This document shows, one piece after another, positions 25,252-33,101 of a stretch of DNA of 64,000 bases; position 1 is the stretch's first letter; the number at the start of each line of letters is the position of its first letter. The DNA comes from DATIRA01 sp963766505 (GTDB taxonomy: Bacteria; Pseudomonadota; Gammaproteobacteria; Steroidobacterales; Steroidobacteraceae), in the NCBI GenBank assembly GCA_963766505.1, contig CAVYAL010000001.1, forward strand, positions 310,001-374,000, written 5' to 3'. A program made the translations under genes and the position numbers. The notes beneath the pieces are model-generated. The model had not been told where the DNA came from. It worked only from the letters and a program-made list of their open reading frames with translations, and did no database searches.

Positions 25252-26249
25252 ACCTGAAGGTAGGGCTGCTGGGTGGCGGGTCCTGGGGCACCACTGTCGC
25301 TGCGCTGGTGGCCAGGAACGCGCCCGCCGTGCTCTGGGCCCGGGACGAGGAGACCGTCCAGGAGATCAACGGCAGGCACAGCAACGAGAAGTACCTGCCG
25401 GGCGCGAGGCTCCCGAAGACGCTCCGCGCGACCCACGAGGTAGGCGCAGCGGTGTCCGGCGCCGACGTCGTGGTGATGGGAGTGCCCTCACAGGGATTCC
25501 GCGCCGTACTCGAGCAGGCCCGACCGCACATCCGTCCCTGGGTGCCGATCGTGAGCCTGAGCAAGGGGCTCGAGATCAGCAGCGGCAAGCGGATGACGGA
25601 GATCGTTCAGGAGGTCATGCCGGGGCACCCGGTCGGAGTGCTGACCGGGCCCAATCTCGCCCGCGAGATCATGTCGGGCCTGGCCGCGGCCAGCGTGATT
25701 GCGATGGAGGACGAGATCATCGTCCGCGCGCTGCAGCAGCTGTTTCGCAGCGGACTGTTCCGCGTGTACACCAACCACGACGTGGTCGGCTGCGAGCTAG
25801 GCGGCGTGCTGAAGAACGTAATCGCCATCGCGGTCGGGATGGGCGATGGCCAGGGCGCCGGCGAGAACACGCGGGCCGCGCTGATCACGCGGGGGTTGGC
25901 GGAGATCACGCGGCTGGGCGTCGCGATGGGAGGCGAGGCCGCGACTTTCGCCGGACTGGCGGGCCTCGGCGACCTCGTTGCGACCTGCACGAGCCCCCAG
26001 AGCCGCAACCGGAGCGTGGGCGTGGAACTCGGCAAGGGTCGCCACATCGACGAGATCATCGCGGAGATGTTCATGGTGGCGGAGGGCGTGAAGAGCGCGC
26101 CCACCGTGATGGCGCTGGCGAAGGAGTACGGCGTGGACATGCCGATCGCCCATGAAGTCTGCCAGGTCGTGCAGGGACAGGGGACGGCGCGCGGAGCCTT
26201 CCGGGGCTTGCTGCGATCGGCAGCCGGCCACGAAGCCGAGCCGGGCTGA
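25248..26249 (+). CDS. gpsA: Glycerol-3-phosphate dehydrogenase [NAD(P)+]
   Basis: 333 residues. Rossmann nucleotide loop LGGGSWGTT at the N terminus, the SKGLE segment near 105, and the catalytic-domain segments NHDVVGCELGGVLKNVIAIA and GAGENTRAALITRG. It reduces dihydroxyacetone phosphate to sn-glycerol-3-phosphate, feeding PlsB. An ATGA overlap with the HAD-PlsC gene indicates translational coupling. Confidence 0.96.
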   Translation: MNLKVGLLGGGSWGTTVAALVARNAPAVLWARDEETVQEINGRHSNEKYLPGARLPKTLRATHEVGAAVSGADVVVMGVPSQGFRAVLEQARPHIRPWVPIVSLSKGLEISSGKRMTEIVQEVMPGHPVGVLTGPNLAREIMSGLAAASVIAMEDEIIVRALQQLFRSGLFRVYTNHDVVGCELGGVLKNVIAIAVGMGDGQGAGENTRAALITRGLAEITRLGVAMGGEAATFAGLAGLGDLVATCTSPQSRNRSVGVELGKGRHIDEIIAEMFMVAEGVKSAPTVMALAKEYGVDMPIAHEVCQVVQGQGTARGAFRGLLRSAAGHEAEPG

Positions 26250-26274
26250 TGGACGCGTCGAACGGCGCCCTGCC

Positions 26275-27402
26275 ATGAAGGTCCTGCTGAAGCTGCTGGG
26301 CCTGCTGGGCCTGCTGCTGGTCGCCTATCTGCTGCTCTGGCCGGTACCGATCGAGCCCGTCGCGTGGCAGCCATCGCCGTCGGCAGGCTACGTCGGTCGG
26401 CATGCCGCCAACAGTCGCCTCGCAGGACTCACCGAGATCTCCGTTGCCCCGGAAGTGGGACCCGAGCACATCGCGTTCGGGCCGGATGGCCGGCTCTATA
26501 CGGGCGTGCTCTCAGGCGCAATCCTGCGCATGAACGCGGACGGGAGCGACCGCGAGACGTTCGCCGATACCGGCGGGCGACCGCTGGGAATGGAGTTCGA
26601 CGCGGATGGCCGGCTGATCGTCGCGGACGCTCTGAAGGGACTGCTCGCCGTGGATCCGGACGGCGAAATCCGCGTGCTCGCGGACCACGTCGGCGACGAT
26701 CCGGTCCGTTACGCCGATGCGGTGGTCATCGCATCAGACGGACGCATCTACCTGACCGATGCCTCGCGCCAGCTCTCCCCCGCGGACTGGGGGACTTTCG
26801 ACGCAGCGCTGCTCGACATCCTCGAGCATTCCTGCACCGGGCGGGTCCTTGCATATGAACCGTCGGACGGACTGTTGCGACTGGTGATTGGCGGCCTGTG
26901 CTTTCCGAACGGCCTTGCGCTCTCGGCGGACCAGCAGTCGCTGCTGATCGCCGAGACGGGCACGTACCGCGTCTGGAAAGTGGATGCCTCGGCCCGGGAC
27001 CTCGATGCGCGGAATATCGACCCTGCGACCCCCCCACCGGCGGCGGCCCGTGTGATCCTCGCCAACCTGCCGGGGTTCCCGGACAACCTGACCCGGGACC
27101 CGGACGATCGGTTCTGGACCGGCCTGACCAAGCCCCGCAGCGCGGCGATCGACGCAGCGGCGGACCAACCCTGGCTGCGCAGGATCATGCTCAGGCTCCC
27201 GAGGAGTCTCTGGCCGGTCCCGCCGAGCTATGGTCACGTGCTCGCCTTCGACGAAGACGGGCGGGTCCTGCTGGATCTGCAGGACCCCGCGGGCAAGGTA
27301 CCGGAAACGAGCGGCGCGACGGTGCATCAGGGCCGGCTGTATGTGCAGAGCCTGCACGGCCAGGCGCTGGGCGTGATCGACCTTGCGCGGGTCGAGCCCT
27401 GA
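26275..27402 (+). CDS. SMP-30/strictosidine-synthase-like six-bladed propeller, membrane anchored
   Basis: 375 residues from the ATG at 26275. Residues 2-22 are a strongly hydrophobic, Leu-rich signal anchor. The rest contains repeated propeller segments (EHIAFGPDGRLYTG, GMEFDADGRLIVAD, SDGRIYLTDAS, FPNGLALSADQQSLLIAET) typical of the SMP-30/gluconolactonase/LRE or strictosidine synthase superfamily. Members include lactonases and esterases, but the catalytic metal ligands cannot be assigned with confidence. It follows gpsA by 25 bp and may be cotranscribed; the link to lipid synthesis is unclear. Confidence 0.8.
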   Translation: MKVLLKLLGLLGLLLVAYLLLWPVPIEPVAWQPSPSAGYVGRHAANSRLAGLTEISVAPEVGPEHIAFGPDGRLYTGVLSGAILRMNADGSDRETFADTGGRPLGMEFDADGRLIVADALKGLLAVDPDGEIRVLADHVGDDPVRYADAVVIASDGRIYLTDASRQLSPADWGTFDAALLDILEHSCTGRVLAYEPSDGLLRLVIGGLCFPNGLALSADQQSLLIAETGTYRVWKVDASARDLDARNIDPATPPPAAARVILANLPGFPDNLTRDPDDRFWTGLTKPRSAAIDAAADQPWLRRIMLRLPRSLWPVPPSYGHVLAFDEDGRVLLDLQDPAGKVPETSGATVHQGRLYVQSLHGQALGVIDLARVEP

Positions 27403-27483
27403 CCTGGGCGGCGGACGCCCGGGCACCCTCCCCCTTGCCTGTCCGGACGCGGCGACGGTGCCGGGCGCCGCGACCGGAGTGAC

Positions 27484-27600
27484 TCAGTGGAAGACCTGCA
27501 GGTCGACCAGCGCGTGCACCAGTGCGGCGAAGGCAACCGCCGCTGCCGCGGTCAGCGCCGCTACGAGTATCGTCGTGTATGCAGTGTTCTGAGAGAACAT
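27484..27600 (-). CDS. 38-residue single-helix membrane protein
   Basis: A short gene with a near-perfect ribosome binding site, AGGAGG 4 nt before the ATG at 27600. The product begins MFSQNTAYTT, has one hydrophobic Ala/Val-rich helix (about residues 10-30) and ends DLQVFH. I do not recognise the family. It resembles the 41-residue product encoded 240 bp upstream on the same strand: both have a polar N terminus, one helix and an end of the form (A/V)-(D/N)-(L/V)-Q-x-F. It lies between the convergent SMP-30-like gene and a run of hairpins. Probably a real small protein, judging by the ribosome binding site. Confidence 0.6.
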   Translation of the reverse strand: MFSQNTAYTTILVAALTAAAAVAFAALVHALVDLQVFH

Positions 27601-27705
27601 GTGGCCTCCTGGGCTCTTCGGGAGGCTGGCCCGGGCGGGCTCGAAGGGGGAAGGCAGCCCGCCGGGCTCGCCTCATTTCACGCTGCCCGCATTTTACGTG
27701 ATTTC

Positions 27706-27766
27706 ATGCTGCATCGCAGCATAATGATGCGACGCAGGTCGCATTTCAGAGGATATTTTTCCTCTG
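27706..27766. repeat. Three consecutive hairpins
   Basis: Three perfect inverted repeats follow one another within 61 bp: ATGCTGC-ATC-GCAGCAT (27706-27722), ATGCGAC-GCAG-GTCGCAT (27727-27744) and CAGAGGA-TATTTT-TCCTCTG (27747-27766). They lie between the two small membrane-protein genes in an AT-richer island, about 105 bp upstream of the 38-residue gene. They may form a structured leader for that gene or a chain of regulator sites. Confidence 0.6.
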
Positions 27767-27799
27767 TAAATCAAATGGCTATGGAAACAAGTCACGAAC

Positions 27800-27831
27800 G
27801 GGTGAAACCCGGCGGCGGCCGGGCTTCACCC
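27800..27831 (-). terminator. Terminator-like hairpin after the 41-residue gene
   Basis: GGGTGAA pairs with TTCACCC and CCCGG with CCGGG across one mismatch, giving a 13-position stem with a 6-nt loop. It begins 11 bp beyond the minus-strand stop codon at 27842. No long T-run follows on the minus strand. Confidence 0.55.
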
Positions 27832-27841
27832 GCATTCAGGC

Positions 27842-27967
27842 TCAAATAAAGGCCTGGACATTGACGGCCGCCTGGGACAGCGAGGCCACGACCATGACGA
27901 TCGACACGGCGAGGCCCGCGAGCGCGACGGAAAGGAATCGACCGTTCGAACTGCTGCTGTTCCTCAT
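27842..27967 (-). CDS. 41-residue single-helix membrane protein
   Basis: The ATG at 27967 is chosen over an upstream in-frame ATG (28051) because GGAGG lies 8 nt before it. The product starts MRNSSSSNGRF, has one hydrophobic segment (about 12-34) and ends NVQAFI. It shares its build and C-terminal pattern with the 38-residue product at 27484, suggesting an old tandem duplication. It is divergent from the LysR gene at 28081, the arrangement in which the LysR protein usually controls the divergent gene. Function unknown. Confidence 0.6.
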   Translation of the reverse strand: MRNSSSSNGRFLSVALAGLAVSIVMVVASLSQAAVNVQAFI

Positions 27968-28025
27968 CTTTGGATCCTCCACACAGGTGTTGCCTGCGGG
28001 ATCCAACATAGGGGCAATCATTGAT

Positions 28026-28074
28026 CCAATAAACCCCAATAACCGTTGCACAATGTTCTAGATTACCGAACAAT
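28026..28074. promoter_or_regulatory. Divergent promoter with candidate LysR sites
   Basis: Between the small membrane-protein gene and lysR lie a direct repeat of CCAATAA at 28026-28032 and 28036-28042 (10-bp period, one helical turn) and the inverted repeat TGTTC-N9-GAACA at 28054-28072, just upstream of the LysR start at 28081. Both suit regulator binding on one DNA face; the second resembles a T-N11-A type LysR box. Confidence 0.5.
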
Positions 28075-28080
28075 AAATGC

Positions 28081-29046
28081 ATGGATCAGCTCGCCGCAAT
28101 GCGCGTGTTCAACCGGGTCGCGGAGCGCGGTTCGTTCGTGCAGGCAGCGGAGGAGCTCGCGGTTTCCCGCGCAGCGGCCAGCGCACATGTCGCTGCGCTC
28201 GAGAAGCACCTTGGCGTCCGGCTGCTGAACCGGACGACCCGCAAGGTCAGCCTCACCGCCGAGGGTGCCGAGTTCCTGCGCCGCAGTCGTCGAATCCTGG
28301 ACGAGTTGCGCGACGCGGAGGAGACGCTGCGCGAGACGCGGACCCGGCCCCGCGGCCGGTTGCGGGTCGACGTCCCTGTGGCCTTCGGGCGCTACCTGCT
28401 GCTTCCGGAGCTCCCGAAATTCACGCGGCGTTACCCGGACATCGACCTCGACCTCAGGCTGAACGACCGGGTCGTGGACCTGGTCGCGGAACAGGTCGAC
28501 GTCGCGCTACGCGTGGGTCCGCTGCGGCAGTCCGGGCTCGTCGCCCGGCGCATCGGCCAGACGACCATGGTCACCTGTGCCGCGCCTTCGTATCTCGAGG
28601 AGCATGGTGAGCCGCTGACGCCCGACGAGCTCGCACAGCATCGCCTGCTCGGGCTGAGCTCACCTTCCGGCGCCCCGCCCGAGTGGTCGTTCCCGGCGCC
28701 TTACACACCACGCCGTCTGCGGCTCAAGTTCAACCTGACGTTCAACGCCGCCGAGGCCCCGGTGATCGCCGCCGCCAGCGGACTCGGCGTCGTGCACACG
28801 GCAGATCTGCTGGTCGCCGAGTACGTGGCCCGCGGCGAACTGAAGCTCATCCTGCGCGACTTCGTGGAGCCCGGCCCGCCGATGTCGCTGGTCTACCCGT
28901 CCGCCGGACACCAGTCGGCCAAGGTGCGGGTCTTCTCGGACTTCACCGCGGACCTGCTTCGCAGGTACAGCGAAATCGTGCGAGGATGGATTGATCCGCC
29001 CCCCCCGCCGGACACTGCGGCGACCGCGCGGCGGAAGAAGCCTTAA
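28081..29046 (+). CDS. LysR-family transcriptional regulator
   Basis: 321 residues. The winged helix-turn-helix occupies about 1-60 (MDQLAAMRVFNRVAERGSF, then SRAAASAHVAALEKHLGVRLLNRTTRKVSLT). The periplasmic-binding-protein-like effector domain runs from about 90 to 300. It has an 8-residue basic/proline tail. Probably activates or represses the divergent small membrane-protein gene and possibly the downstream nnrU/hydrolase pair, which starts 20 bp after its stop. Confidence 0.93.
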   Translation: MDQLAAMRVFNRVAERGSFVQAAEELAVSRAAASAHVAALEKHLGVRLLNRTTRKVSLTAEGAEFLRRSRRILDELRDAEETLRETRTRPRGRLRVDVPVAFGRYLLLPELPKFTRRYPDIDLDLRLNDRVVDLVAEQVDVALRVGPLRQSGLVARRIGQTTMVTCAAPSYLEEHGEPLTPDELAQHRLLGLSSPSGAPPEWSFPAPYTPRRLRLKFNLTFNAAEAPVIAAASGLGVVHTADLLVAEYVARGELKLILRDFVEPGPPMSLVYPSAGHQSAKVRVFSDFTADLLRRYSEIVRGWIDPPPPPDTAATARRKKP

Positions 29047-29066
29047 CTTTCCCGGAGCAACGCCCG

Positions 29067-29645
29067 ATGTCACTACTGATCGCCGGTCTCGTGATCTTCC
29101 TCGGTGTCCACTCGGTGTCGATCTTCGCGCCCGCGTGGCGGGACTCGATGTCGGCAAGACTCGGTGAGCAGCCATGGAAGATCCTCTACGGCGTGGCGTC
29201 GCTGATCGGCTTCGTGCTGATCGTGAAGGGATATGCTCTCGCCCGGCAGGATCCCGTGTTCCTCTACAACCCGCCGTTCTGGATGCGCCACGTGTCGGCG
29301 CTGCTGATGCTGCCGGTCTTTCCGCTGCTGCTGGCCACGTATTTCCCGGGCCGCATCAAGGCGGCAGTCAAGCACCCGATGCTGACGGCCACGAAGGCCT
29401 GGGCGCTCGCGCACCTGCTCGCCAACGGGACGCTGGCCGACGTGCTGCTGTTCGGTGGATTCCTCGTGTGGGCCGTTGCGGACCGAATCTCGGTGGGCAA
29501 ACGCACGCCTCGCCCGGTGCCGGCCGCGCCGCCGTCGAAACTGAACGACGTGATCGCAGTCGTCGGCGGCCTCGCGATCTACGCACTGTTCGTCTTCTGG
29601 GCGCACCAGCGCCTGTTCGGTGTTCCGCCGATGGTCCATGGTTGA
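29067..29645 (+). CDS. NnrU-family integral membrane protein
   Basis: 192 residues with about five to six membrane helices. Carries the NnrU family signatures: HSVSIFAPAWRD at the N terminus, the YPL-like KHPMLTATKAWALAHLLANG segment near 108-127, and DVLLFGGFLVWAVADRIS after it. NnrU is named from denitrification clusters; paralogues are widespread, related to 15-cis-zeta-carotene isomerase, and may bind haem through the conserved His residues. No denitrification gene is nearby. Its 3' end overlaps the alpha/beta hydrolase start by 8 bp. Confidence 0.88.
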   Translation: MSLLIAGLVIFLGVHSVSIFAPAWRDSMSARLGEQPWKILYGVASLIGFVLIVKGYALARQDPVFLYNPPFWMRHVSALLMLPVFPLLLATYFPGRIKAAVKHPMLTATKAWALAHLLANGTLADVLLFGGFLVWAVADRISVGKRTPRPVPAAPPSKLNDVIAVVGGLAIYALFVFWAHQRLFGVPPMVHG

Positions 29646-30594
29646 GAGTGCGGGCCCGACTGGCGAAGCACTCGACTTGAGCACTCAGAAGTCGGAGGTC
29701 GTGTTCCAGAGCCACGGCGTCGCCTGCCGCGCCTGGCTGTACCGCCCGGCGTCAGACGTCGGACGTGCCCCCTGCGTCGTGATGGCTCATGGCTTCGGGG
29801 CAACGCGCGATGCCTCGCTTGAGCCCTACGCATTGCGCTTTGCCGCAGCCGGCTTCGCCGTATTGCTGTTCGACTACCGGCACTTCGGCGCCAGCGACGG
29901 TGAGCCGCGCCAGCTGATCTCGGTTCGCAGGCAGCTCGAGGACTACGCCAGCGCGATCGCGTTTGCCCGGGCGCTGGACGGCGTGGACGCTGAGCGGATC
30001 GCTGTATGGGGAACCTCTTTCTCCGGAGGCCATGCGCTCGTGACGGCCGCCCGGGTTCCCGGCATCGCGGCTGCCGTCTGCCAGTGCCCGATGATGGATG
30101 GCTGGAAAGCGGTCCTGAACATTCTTCATTACGCCGGGCCCGGACAGTTGCTGCGACTGACGCTGCACGGACTCCGGGACCTGCTGCTGTCGGTCACGGG
30201 TCGAGCGCATTGCATACCTACGGTGGGACCGCCGGGCACGCTCGCGGTCATGAGCAGCGAGGACGCGGACGCCGGCTACCGGGCACTGATGCCGCCAGGC
30301 GCTCCGCTCGAGGTCGCGGCGAGAATCGCGCTGTTCGTGCCGCTGTACCGGCCGGTGACAGAGGCCCGGCGCGTGGGCTGCCCGGTGCTGATCCAGGTCT
30401 GCGAACGCGACAGCGTGGCGCCGGCAGGCGCAGCCGAAGAGGCCGCGCGGCGCCTGGGACCGCGCGCCGAGGTCATCCGCTACCCCATCGGGCATTTCGA
30501 GCCGTATGTCGGCGCGGCTTTCCAGCGCAGCGTCGGCGACCAGCTCGAGTTCCTCCGCCGGCAGCTCGGCAGCCCGGCCGTCACCACCCCTTGA
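29638..30594 (+). CDS. Alpha/beta hydrolase
   Basis: 318 residues from the ATG at 29638, overlapping the end of nnrU. The oxyanion segment is AHGFGATRD near 50-58. The nucleophile elbow is WGTSFSGGHAL with Ser127; note GxSxS rather than the textbook GxSxG, a variant seen in a known hydrolase subgroup. The acid is probably the Asp in ERDSVAP and the base the His in GHFEPY. No signal peptide, so cytoplasmic. Translationally coupled to nnrU. Substrate unknown. Its last 14 bp overlap the convergent cytochrome gene. Confidence 0.88.
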   Translation: MVESAGPTGEALDLSTQKSEVVFQSHGVACRAWLYRPASDVGRAPCVVMAHGFGATRDASLEPYALRFAAAGFAVLLFDYRHFGASDGEPRQLISVRRQLEDYASAIAFARALDGVDAERIAVWGTSFSGGHALVTAARVPGIAAAVCQCPMMDGWKAVLNILHYAGPGQLLRLTLHGLRDLLLSVTGRAHCIPTVGPPGTLAVMSSEDADAGYRALMPPGAPLEVAARIALFVPLYRPVTEARRVGCPVLIQVCERDSVAPAGAAEEAARRLGPRAEVIRYPIGHFEPYVGAAFQRSVGDQLEFLRRQLGSPAVTTP

Positions 30595-31663
30595 ACAGGC
30601 TGCCGTCGGCGAAGTCCCACAGCAGCGTGAGGTGGTACCGGGTGTCCCACGACTGGTCGTTGAGCGGGAACTCGACGCCGAGGTTCAGCGCAACGTGTGC
30701 CCCCTTGGTCAGGCCAAAGCGCAGCTGCGGCAGCGCGGTCCATTTCACCGAGTCGCCGCCCTCATCGTCGAACGGGATGGTCGCGGTCATTTCGAGCGCG
30801 GGGAAGATGGCCCGCGGACGCGCGGTCCAGACGTAATGGACGATGCCCGCAAACTCGACCTCGCCGTCGTCGGCATGATCGAGCGGCACGATCACGCGCG
30901 TGCTGCCCTGGAACAGCGTCTTCTCCGAGAACTGCCGGCCGTAGGCGAGATACGGAATGATCTCCTCCGAGGCATCGCTGTCAGTGGGAATCGCCAGCAC
31001 GATCGCGCCGGAGAGGATGGAGCGATTTTCCAGGCTCCAGCTGAGTGCGGTCTTCACACCGATTTCCACTTCGGTGATCTCGCTGTCGGTTCCGTCGTCC
31101 TCGTGCACGATTTCGACGAGTCCCATGGACCGCTTGCCGAAGCGTTTTTCGATCTCGATCACGTTGCGCCAGACGTCCCGCCCCGGCTGGTCGCTGTAGC
31201 GGGATTTCCAGACGATCTCGTCTTCCGGGTAGGCTTTCTTGGTCCGGATGGGCAGGAAGAAATTCAGTTCGCCTGGCGGATAGCCGCTGGTGTCGGCCAG
31301 CGTCTTGGCATAGGCGACGACATCCTCGATCTCCTTTTCGCTCAGCACCTCGCCCTGCGCGGGCATCGCGGCCGACAGGCCGAGCGCGGGGCCGCCGTGC
31401 GTGACGACCACGTGCCAGTCGCTGGCTGGCTCCCGGCTGTTGAAGAGCGGATCGGACAGGTCGGCCGGCTCTGGCTCGAGCGCCTGCACGACCGGGTTGT
31501 CCGGGTCCGGCCGGCCGGTCGTGCCATGGCAGGCGGCGCAGACGCTTTCGAACGTCTGCCGGCCCGCCTCGAGATCAGCGGCCGCCGATGGCCCGCTCCA
31601 CGCGGCAAGGCCGAGCATCGTGAGCAACGCGATTGGCAGGCGAGACCGGTAGACTGTCAGCAT
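30581..31663 (-). CDS. Cytochrome c fused to a beta-barrel-like domain
   Basis: 360 residues. Residues 1-29 are a signal peptide. A class I cytochrome c domain covers about 30-115, with the haem site CAACH at 42-46 and the likely axial ligand Met100 in LSAAMPAQGEVLSEKEIEDVVAYAKTL. From about residue 130 on, the protein changes to alternating beta-strand character (for example ISWSLENRSILSGAIVLAI-like strands) and ends LLWDFADGSLFKGW, as in outer-membrane transporter-like barrels. This would put a haem domain on an outer-membrane or periplasmic barrel. The haem site is clear; the barrel reading is inference from strand pattern. Confidence 0.75.
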   Translation of the reverse strand: MLTVYRSRLPIALLTMLGLAAWSGPSAAADLEAGRQTFESVCAACHGTTGRPDPDNPVVQALEPEPADLSDPLFNSREPASDWHVVVTHGGPALGLSAAMPAQGEVLSEKEIEDVVAYAKTLADTSGYPPGELNFFLPIRTKKAYPEDEIVWKSRYSDQPGRDVWRNVIEIEKRFGKRSMGLVEIVHEDDGTDSEITEVEIGVKTALSWSLENRSILSGAIVLAIPTDSDASEEIIPYLAYGRQFSEKTLFQGSTRVIVPLDHADDGEVEFAGIVHYVWTARPRAIFPALEMTATIPFDDEGGDSVKWTALPQLRFGLTKGAHVALNLGVEFPLNDQSWDTRYHLTLLWDFADGSLFKGW

Positions 31664-31778
31664 GGCTTTGACACCGCATGTTTCGCTCGGATCAGCGGCT
31701 CAAAGGCTAAACATCATCAGGTAGCGCGTCGCTCCGGGCTTTCCGCAGGGACGGGCCGTCGTCAGCGCGAGGTGGGCA

Positions 31779-32255
31779 ATGATCAAGGCTACGGCCAAGG
31801 CTATCCGGGAACTGCTCGACGAGCAGCGTGTCCTGTCGATTGCAGTGCTGGTGGAAGGCACGCCCTACGCGGGACTCCTGCCTTTCGACGTGCTGGACGG
31901 CTATTCAGGAGTGCTGGTGCACGCGTCGCGCCTTTCGAGACACACGGCAGGCCTCGGCGAGGGTGCACGCGCCGGTGTGCTGCTGCACGAGCAGTACGGC
32001 CCTGAAAAGGATCCGCTGCAGTTGAAGCGCGCGAGCTTCGAGTGCCTGGTGCGCCCGCACGAGCGCGGCAGCGCCGACTGGGAAGCCGCGCGCGACTCTT
32101 ACCTGGAGCGCTTCCCGAAGAGCCGCATCACGTTCAGGCTGGGCGACTTCAATCTGTACCGGCTCGAGTTTCTGCAGGGCCTGTACGTCGGCGGTTTCGG
32201 CCGCGCCGTGGACATCGAACCGGACGACATACCGCGGATCGCGACGCTGGTCTGA
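31779..32255 (+). CDS. Pyridoxamine 5'-phosphate oxidase-like FMN-binding split-barrel protein
   Basis: 158 residues with the split-barrel pattern: LLDEQRVLSIAVLVEGTPYAGLLPFDV near the N terminus and HASRLSRHTAGLGEGARAGVLLHEQ in the middle, as in HugZ/PNPOx-like proteins that bind FMN, haem or F420. The C-terminal FRLGDFNLYRLEFLQGLYVGGFGRA matches the HugZ-type (haem-related) branch better than PdxH. A GAGGTGG ribosome site precedes the ATG. It stands alone, divergent from the cytochrome fusion gene. Confidence 0.83.
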   Translation: MIKATAKAIRELLDEQRVLSIAVLVEGTPYAGLLPFDVLDGYSGVLVHASRLSRHTAGLGEGARAGVLLHEQYGPEKDPLQLKRASFECLVRPHERGSADWEAARDSYLERFPKSRITFRLGDFNLYRLEFLQGLYVGGFGRAVDIEPDDIPRIATLV

Positions 32256-32258
32256 CCC

Positions 32259-32609
32259 TCAGCGCTTGCAGAACTGCTCGTGCAGCGTCTCCATGACGGA
32301 GGCGGCCTGGCCGCTGGCGAGACTGTAATAGATCAGCTGGCCGTCGCGTCGCGTGCGGACGATGTGCTTTCGGCGCAGCACCGCAAGGTGCTGGGACAGC
32401 GCTGACTGGCTGAGGCCCACGGCCGGCTGCAGTTCGCCGACCGACTTCTCTCCCTCGGCGAGCTGGCAGAGGATCATCAGTCTCGCGGGACTGGCCATCG
32501 CGCCGAGCAGGTCGCAGGCCTTGCTCGCGTTCTTCGCGAGGCGGCGCATCTCGGCGGGACGCATGCCGCTGGCCTCGGGGGCTGCACTGCGCAGGTTGCG
32601 GGAACTCAA
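32259..32609 (-). CDS. ArsR-family repressor of the SqrR/BigR (persulfide-sensing) type
   Basis: 116 residues. Winged helix with LSQSALSQHLAVLRRKHIVRTRRDG as the recognition region (65-90). Cysteines are at 32, 48 (LMILCQL) and 114 (EQFCKR). The 48/114 pair sits at the positions and 66-residue spacing of the dithiol pair Cys41/Cys107 of Rhodobacter SqrR, which forms a tetrasulfide bridge with persulfides. This strongly suggests a sulfide/persulfide sensor rather than a metal sensor. It ends 3 bp from the stop of the convergent PNPOx-like gene. Its target may be the sulfur operon at 57 kb. Confidence 0.85.
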   Translation of the reverse strand: MSSRNLRSAAPEASGMRPAEMRRLAKNASKACDLLGAMASPARLMILCQLAEGEKSVGELQPAVGLSQSALSQHLAVLRRKHIVRTRRDGQLIYYSLASGQAASVMETLHEQFCKR

Positions 32610-32754
32610 GCGTCTACCTCGGCTGGCGATCTGGGGTCAGCATGATAGTCGAGTTGGGCGCATGCCCGCGCGACCGCCAGGCCAGGCAGCACCCCGCCCG
32701 GGTGCCCTGCCCGGTCCGGTGGCTGCGGAGCCTCACTCGTCGGTCTCGCCTGCC

Positions 32755-33048
32755 TCAGGTCGACCTTTGCGCCGCCTGGGCCTGCTCGTACTGCGAGGGC
32801 GTCATGCGCGCATGCGCAAGATACTCCCTAAGGTGTCGCACGGCGCTCTTGTCCAGCGTATTGCCATGATGGGGCCGGTGGAGAATTCCCTCGGCACCAT
32901 TGAGCTTGACGCGGATCCGGGCCCCGGACAGTGGCTGCACATCCGCGCCGAGGTGCTTGAGTAGCGATTCGACCTCGCGCCAGTGGATGTTGCCGCTGAT
33001 CGGGTCGTGAAAGACCGTCTCCAGCAGATGTGCATGCTTGTGGCTCAT
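32755..33048 (-). CDS. HicA-like small protein, no antitoxin partner
   Basis: 97 residues resembling the HicA (YcfA) double-stranded-RNA-binding-like fold: NIHWREVESLLKHLGADVQPLSGARIRVKLNG and HRPHHGNTLDKSAVRHLREYLAHA. The catalytic-His strand of HicA is replaced by a longer segment, and no HicB gene lies on either side. Chromosomal orphans of this kind are common and are usually not active toxins. Flanked by arsR and the pirin gene on the same strand. Confidence 0.72.
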   Translation of the reverse strand: MSHKHAHLLETVFHDPISGNIHWREVESLLKHLGADVQPLSGARIRVKLNGAEGILHRPHHGNTLDKSAVRHLREYLAHARMTPSQYEQAQAAQRST

Positions 33049-33101
33049 GCCCGGAGCATACCTGCCAGGGCCGACAACGGGACACGCACTTTCCGAAACG
33101 A

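Noticed and set aside
27487..27849. 120-codon plus-strand frame across the micro-protein region
   Set aside because: No ribosome site, crosses four hairpins and opposes two better-supported small genes.
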